Below, in pieces: positions 60,315-64,000 of a stretch of 64,000 nucleotides of DNA. The position numbers and the translations under genes were made by a program. This DNA comes from JABCPE02 sp963530615 (GTDB lineage Bacteria; Bacteroidota; Bacteroidia; Flavobacteriales; Weeksellaceae). A model generated the notes under the pieces. It was not told the origin of the DNA and searched no databases. It saw only the letters and a list, made by a program, of their open reading frames with translations. The stretch is taken from NCBI GenBank assembly GCA_963530615.1, contig CAUSDX010000002.1:1-64000 (forward strand), written 5' to 3'. Position 1 is the first letter of the stretch; each line of letters opens with the position of its first letter.

Positions 60315-60322
60315 TAGCTTTG
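60315..60322 (+). promoter_or_regulatory. -7 promoter element of the HD-domain gene
   Basis: TAGCTTTG matches TAnnTTTG, with TTG (60290-60292) 22 bases upstream and the ATG 56 bases downstream. Confidence 0.55.
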
Positions 60323-60378
60323 CTTAAAAAAAAGAAAGTAATTGAATTTTTCATGAATTTACACTAATTTTTTTGAAA

Positions 60379-61590
60379 ATGAGTAATTATCTAAAAACAA
60401 TCAGTGATCCTGTACATGGGTTTATTAAAATTCCACATGAAATTTTACTCAAGGTAATAGAGCATCCTTATTTTCAGAGATTGAGAAGAATTTCTCAAAC
60501 GGGATTATTGAGTTTAATTTTTCCAGGAGCAACTCATACTAGATTTCATCATGCATTAGGAGCTATGCATCTGATATTTACCGCTTTGGAGACTTTAAGA
60601 TTAAAGGGGGTAGAGATTTCGGAAGAGGAAGAAAAATCGGCAATGTTGGCGATTTTATTACACGATATAGGGCATGGACCATTTTCTCACGCTTTAGAAT
60701 CTTTATTGATGGCAGATTGGCATCATGAAAAATTATCAATTTTATTAATGGAAAAATTGAATGAAGAATTTTCAGGGGAATTTTCTGTAGCGTTAGAAAT
60801 GTTTCAAGGGAAATATTATCGTAAGTTTTTTAATCAATTGATTTCCTCGCAGTTGGATATGGATAGATTGGATTATTTAAAACGAGATAGCTTTTATACA
60901 GGAGTGGCAGAGGGTAATGTGAATGAGCAGAGAATGATATCCATGCTAAATGTCTATCAAGATGAGTTGGTAGTAGATGAAAAGGGGATTTATTCCGTAG
61001 AGCAGTATCTCACAGCGAGAATGTTCATGTATTGGCAGGTTTATTTTCATAAAGGAGCGGTAATTGCGGAACATCTTTTGGTGAAAGTGCTAAAAAGAGC
61101 TAAGTGTTTAATCGGTCAAGGGCAAAGATTGGATGCCTCCGATAATCTTAAATATTTTCTATATAAGACTGATTTTGAAACAGCCACTGATGAGGATATT
61201 AAGCGTTTTACGGAATTAGATGATAATGATGTTTTACAAGCAATAAAACTTTGGGAAAACGAGAGTGATTTTGTGTTGTCTTATTTATGTAAAACGATTG
61301 TTCGTCGAAGATTTCCAAAGATTATTTCGTCCTCAGAGCAGTTTGAAAAGGGAGCAGTTTTACAGAAAATAGATAGAGTCAATCAATATTTTGGGATTTT
61401 AGAAGGAGAGTGGTTGGTGGATAATATTGAGAGAAAACTTTTGCCTTATGATGAGCGAAATCCGATTGCTCTTTTCCGAAAAAACAAAGAAAGTATTTTC
61501 TTAGAAAAGGCACAAAATCAAATTTTATCGGCGAATATTAACAAGGAAAATAATAGGTTTGTTTTGGCTTTCCCTAGGGAGATTTTATAA
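60379..61590 (+). CDS. HD-domain phosphohydrolase
   Basis: The protein has 403 residues. The HD motif is LHDIGHGPFSHALE, preceded by TRFHHALGAMHLI with the first metal His; QLDMDRLDYLKRDSFYTGV completes the metal site. It resembles dNTP triphosphohydrolase-like (SAMHD1-type) proteins, so nucleotide hydrolysis is likely but the substrate is unknown. The start is ATG 60379 (MSNYLKTISDPVHGFIKI); a TTG two codons earlier is less likely. Confidence 0.88.
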   Translation: MSNYLKTISDPVHGFIKIPHEILLKVIEHPYFQRLRRISQTGLLSLIFPGATHTRFHHALGAMHLIFTALETLRLKGVEISEEEEKSAMLAILLHDIGHGPFSHALESLLMADWHHEKLSILLMEKLNEEFSGEFSVALEMFQGKYYRKFFNQLISSQLDMDRLDYLKRDSFYTGVAEGNVNEQRMISMLNVYQDELVVDEKGIYSVEQYLTARMFMYWQVYFHKGAVIAEHLLVKVLKRAKCLIGQGQRLDASDNLKYFLYKTDFETATDEDIKRFTELDDNDVLQAIKLWENESDFVLSYLCKTIVRRRFPKIISSSEQFEKGAVLQKIDRVNQYFGILEGEWLVDNIERKLLPYDERNPIALFRKNKESIFLEKAQNQILSANINKENNRFVLAFPREIL

Positions 61591-61655
61591 AATACCTTGC
61601 AAAGGCAGTGGCAAAAATAAAAAATAATAAATTATATCTATAAATAGTTTTTTTG

Positions 61656-61663
61656 TATCTTTG
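61656..61663 (+). promoter_or_regulatory. -7 promoter element of lpxD, four bases before the ATG
   Basis: TATCTTTG is followed by CAAG and then ATG (61668). This predicts a leaderless transcript and rules out the longer TTG start at 61653, which lies upstream of the transcription start. Confidence 0.65.
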
Positions 61664-61667
61664 CAAG

Positions 61668-62696
61668 ATGATGAATATAACCGCCGAGGAGATAGCGAAT
61701 CTTATTAACGGAAAAGTTATTGGTAATAAAAGTGAAAAAATAAATGGATTTTCTCCAATAGAGAATGGAGAGAAAGGGCATTTATCTTTTATAGCCAATG
61801 AAAAATTCAAGCATTTTTTGGACTCTACGGAGAGTTCGGTGCTTATTGTCTCCGAGAATTTACTTCAAGATAGAGATTATACGCCTACAATTATAGCTGT
61901 GGAGGAGGCATATCAGGCATTTCAAATTTTGATGAACCTTTATCAAAAAATGATAGTGAGAAAAACAGGAGTAGAACAGCCAAGTTTTATTCATGAAACA
62001 GCCAAAATAGGAGAGGGTGTTTATGTAGGAGCATTTTCATATATTTCTGAAGAGGTTTATGTGGGAGAAGAAACACAGATTTTCCCACAAGTTTTCATTG
62101 GTAAAAATGTGAAGATTGGTAAAAATGTGAAGATTGAAAGTGGAGTAAGAATAAATGATGATTCTATCATTGGAGATAATTGTATTATTCATTCAAATGC
62201 GGTAATTGGAGGAGATGGTTTTGGTTTTCAGCCGACTGCTAATGGGTATGAAAAAATACCACAGCTTGGGAATGTGATTTTAGAAAATGATGTGGAGATT
62301 GGTGCAAATTGTAGTATTGACCGAGCAACTATAGGCTCTACGGTTGTTGGTAAAGGAACGAAAATGGATAATCTTATCCAAATTGCTCACAATGTAAAAA
62401 TAGGAAAACATAATGTAATTGCAGCACAGGTAGGTATAGCGGGTTCTACTGTAGTTGGAGATTGGAATATGATAGGTGGGCAAGTGGGAATTGTTGGACA
62501 TATTAATGTAGGAAGTCAGGTTAAAATTCAAGCACAAAGTGGAGTAAATACCAGCGTGAAAGATGGAGAAACTCTTTATGGAACTCCAGCGATTGCAGCG
62601 GGAGATTTTCGTAGAAATTATGTGCATTTTAGAAAATTAACAAGTTTGGTGCAAAGAATTCAAGATTTAGAAAATAAGAACGAAATAAAAAAATAG
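61668..62696 (+). CDS. lpxD: UDP-3-O-(3-hydroxyacyl)glucosamine N-acyltransferase
   Basis: LpxD adds the second hydroxyacyl chain in lipid A synthesis. The N-terminal uridine-binding domain covers about 1-100, and a left-handed beta-helix of hexapeptide repeats (IGKNVKIGKNVKIESGV and many others) follows to about 320. The catalytic His is in NLIQIAHNVKIG, and GGDGFGFQP is conserved. About 342 residues from ATG 61668 (a second ATG follows at once at 61671). The next gene, lpxC-fabZ, starts 17 bases later in the same operon. Confidence 0.95.
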   Translation: MMNITAEEIANLINGKVIGNKSEKINGFSPIENGEKGHLSFIANEKFKHFLDSTESSVLIVSENLLQDRDYTPTIIAVEEAYQAFQILMNLYQKMIVRKTGVEQPSFIHETAKIGEGVYVGAFSYISEEVYVGEETQIFPQVFIGKNVKIGKNVKIESGVRINDDSIIGDNCIIHSNAVIGGDGFGFQPTANGYEKIPQLGNVILENDVEIGANCSIDRATIGSTVVGKGTKMDNLIQIAHNVKIGKHNVIAAQVGIAGSTVVGDWNMIGGQVGIVGHINVGSQVKIQAQSGVNTSVKDGETLYGTPAIAAGDFRRNYVHFRKLTSLVQRIQDLENKNEIKK

Positions 62697-62713
62697 AGGA
62701 AAAAGCCATTTTT

Positions 62714-64000
62714 ATGGAAAAGCAAAAAACCTTAAAAGAAGAAATTAGCCTTTCAGGAATAGGTCTTCATACAGGAAAAGAAGTGGTTTTAACAATGAAA
62801 CCTGCGAAAGAAAATACAGGCTTTGTCTTTGTTAGAACAGATTTAGAAGGGTGTCCTCAAGTGGAAGCAGATGCGAATTATGTAACTACTACTGATAGGG
62901 GAACTACTTTGGAAAAATCAGGTGTGAAAATTCATACATGTGAGCATGTTTTGGCGGCATTGGTAGGGATGGATTTGGATAATGTGATTTTAGAGATGAA
63001 CAATGCTGAACCTCCTATTATGGATGGGTCATCAAAATTTTTCGTTGAAGCTATAGAAAAAGTTGGGATAGTAGAGCAAGAAGTTCCAAGAGAATATTTG
63101 ACTATTACAGAGGTGATGAGTTATACTGATCCTGAAACAGGAGCAGATATTACAATTATCCCATCAGAAGAGTATGAGGTTACAACGATGGTAGATTTTG
63201 GGACTAAAATTTTAGGAACTCAAAATGCAACTTTGAAAAATATGTCTGATTTTAAATCAGAGATTTCTGCGGCAAGAACTTTTAGTTTTTTGCATGAGTT
63301 GGAAATGCTTTTAGACCATGGATTGATTAAGGGGGGGGATATTAGCAATGCTATTGTTTATGTTGATAAGGAATTAACAGAAGAAACTATTGAAAAACTG
63401 AAAAAAGCATTTGGAAAAGAGGAAATATCTATTCGTCCGAATGGAATTTTGGATAATTTAACCTTGAACTATCCTAACGAAGCGGCCCGTCACAAATTGT
63501 TAGATGTGATTGGAGATTTGGCGTTAGTTGGGGTAAGAATTAAGGGGAAAGTAATAGCTAATAAACCAGGACATTTTGTAAATACTCAGTTTGCGAAAAA
63601 GCTGAATAAATATTATAAAACTCAGAAAAAGAAAAATGTTCCAAAGTTTGATTTGACAAAAGAACCTGTTTTTGATATCAATGGTATTATGAGACTTTTA
63701 CCTCATAGACCTCCATTTTTATTAATAGATAAGATTTTAGAACTTTCTGATAATCACATTGTAGGGCTTAAAAACATTACAATGAACGAGCCTTTCTTTG
63801 TGGGACATTTTCCTAAAGAACCTGTAATGCCAGGAGTTCTTCAAGTAGAGGCAATGGCACAGATAGGGGGAATTTTAGTTTTAGCTAATGTACCTGATCC
63901 TGAAAATTATTCTACATATTTTGTTAAAATTGATAATGTTAAATTTAAGAAGAAAGTAATTCCAGGAGATACTCTTATATTTAAATTAGAGCTGTTGGCT
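62714..64000 (+). CDS. lpxC: Bifunctional LpxC deacetylase / FabZ dehydratase (3' end outside window)
   Basis: The first 429 codons of the Bacteroidota fusion. The N-terminal LpxC part, which deacetylates UDP-3-O-acyl-GlcNAc (the committed lipid A step), has SGIGLHTGKEVVL, HTCEHVLAALVGMDLDNV, LIKGGDISNAIV and ARHKLLDVIGDLAL, with the zinc-binding His and Asp residues. From about residue 320 the FabZ part has LLPHRPPFLLIDKI and VGHFPKEPVMPGVLQVEAMAQ, with catalytic His and Glu. The frame is open to the window end. Codons 206-209 contain a G8 run (63331-63338) in the conserved KGGD segment. Confidence 0.96.
   Translation, partial: MEKQKTLKEEISLSGIGLHTGKEVVLTMKPAKENTGFVFVRTDLEGCPQVEADANYVTTTDRGTTLEKSGVKIHTCEHVLAALVGMDLDNVILEMNNAEPPIMDGSSKFFVEAIEKVGIVEQEVPREYLTITEVMSYTDPETGADITIIPSEEYEVTTMVDFGTKILGTQNATLKNMSDFKSEISAARTFSFLHELEMLLDHGLIKGGDISNAIVYVDKELTEETIEKLKKAFGKEEISIRPNGILDNLTLNYPNEAARHKLLDVIGDLALVGVRIKGKVIANKPGHFVNTQFAKKLNKYYKTQKKKNVPKFDLTKEPVFDINGIMRLLPHRPPFLLIDKILELSDNHIVGLKNITMNEPFFVGHFPKEPVMPGVLQVEAMAQIGGILVLANVPDPENYSTYFVKIDNVKFKKKVIPGDTLIFKLELLA
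63331..63338 (+). repeat. G8 tract inside lpxC-fabZ
   Basis: AAG GGG GGG GAT encodes the conserved Lys-Gly-Gly-Asp near the active site. A slip of one base would end the essential protein early. Confidence 0.8.

Overview
The window is AT-rich chromosomal DNA (about one third G+C, judged by eye) from a member of the Bacteroidota, most likely class Flavobacteriia and plausibly family Weeksellaceae. The evidence is the promoter motif TAnnTTTG in front of many genes, few Shine-Dalgarno sequences, an LpxC-FabZ fusion, an MraY of about 410 residues with an extra loop, a C-terminal PASTA domain on the division transpeptidase, and Kdo/lipid A genes. No rRNA, tRNA, CRISPR array, insertion sequence or prophage was seen.

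Layout. 1-13.6 kb holds housekeeping and envelope genes: tilS, an OmpA-like lipoprotein, an O-methyltransferase, a polytopic membrane protein with a G8 tract, an NlpC/P60 peptidase, waaA, a LemA/TPM trio, nrnA, rpmH, an ECF sigma/anti-sigma-like/Spy-like cluster and lepA. 13.55-14.02 kb is an unusual intergenic stretch with a degenerate 22-bp repeat array and a 58-codon membrane microgene. 14-31.4 kb carries gpsA, a YceI protein, a DPP-IV-type peptidase, an alanine/sodium symporter, pncB, uvrC (followed by 21-bp repeats), clpB, nikR, nth, a family 2 glycosyltransferase, trmN6, engB and a hydrolase.

31.6-49.3 kb is the division and cell wall (dcw) cluster: rsmH, ftsL-like, ftsI, murE, mraY, murD, ftsW, murG, murC, ftsQ, ftsA, ftsZ and a YqeY gene. 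Two accessory genes interrupt it: a capsule-type glycosyltransferase between murE and mraY, and an acyltransferase-3 protein between murG and murC. Both are currently out of frame at a mononucleotide run (C9 and G6), and one-base slippage would restore both. This is the most interesting feature of the window: a candidate phase-variable glycan-modifying pair lodged inside an essential peptidoglycan operon.

49.4-64 kb holds a dicarboxylate symporter, dusB, an iron-type ABC ATPase, a potassium channel with an altered selectivity filter, the rod-shape operon mreB-mreC-mreD-mrdA-rodA, an HD-domain protein, lpxD, and lpxC-fabZ running off the right edge. Together the genes cover precursor synthesis (mur), septal (ftsI/ftsW) and lateral (mrdA/rodA) wall assembly and outer-membrane lipid A. 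At three genes (uvrC, dusB, lpxD) the promoter element lies exactly four bases before the start codon, which predicts leaderless transcripts.
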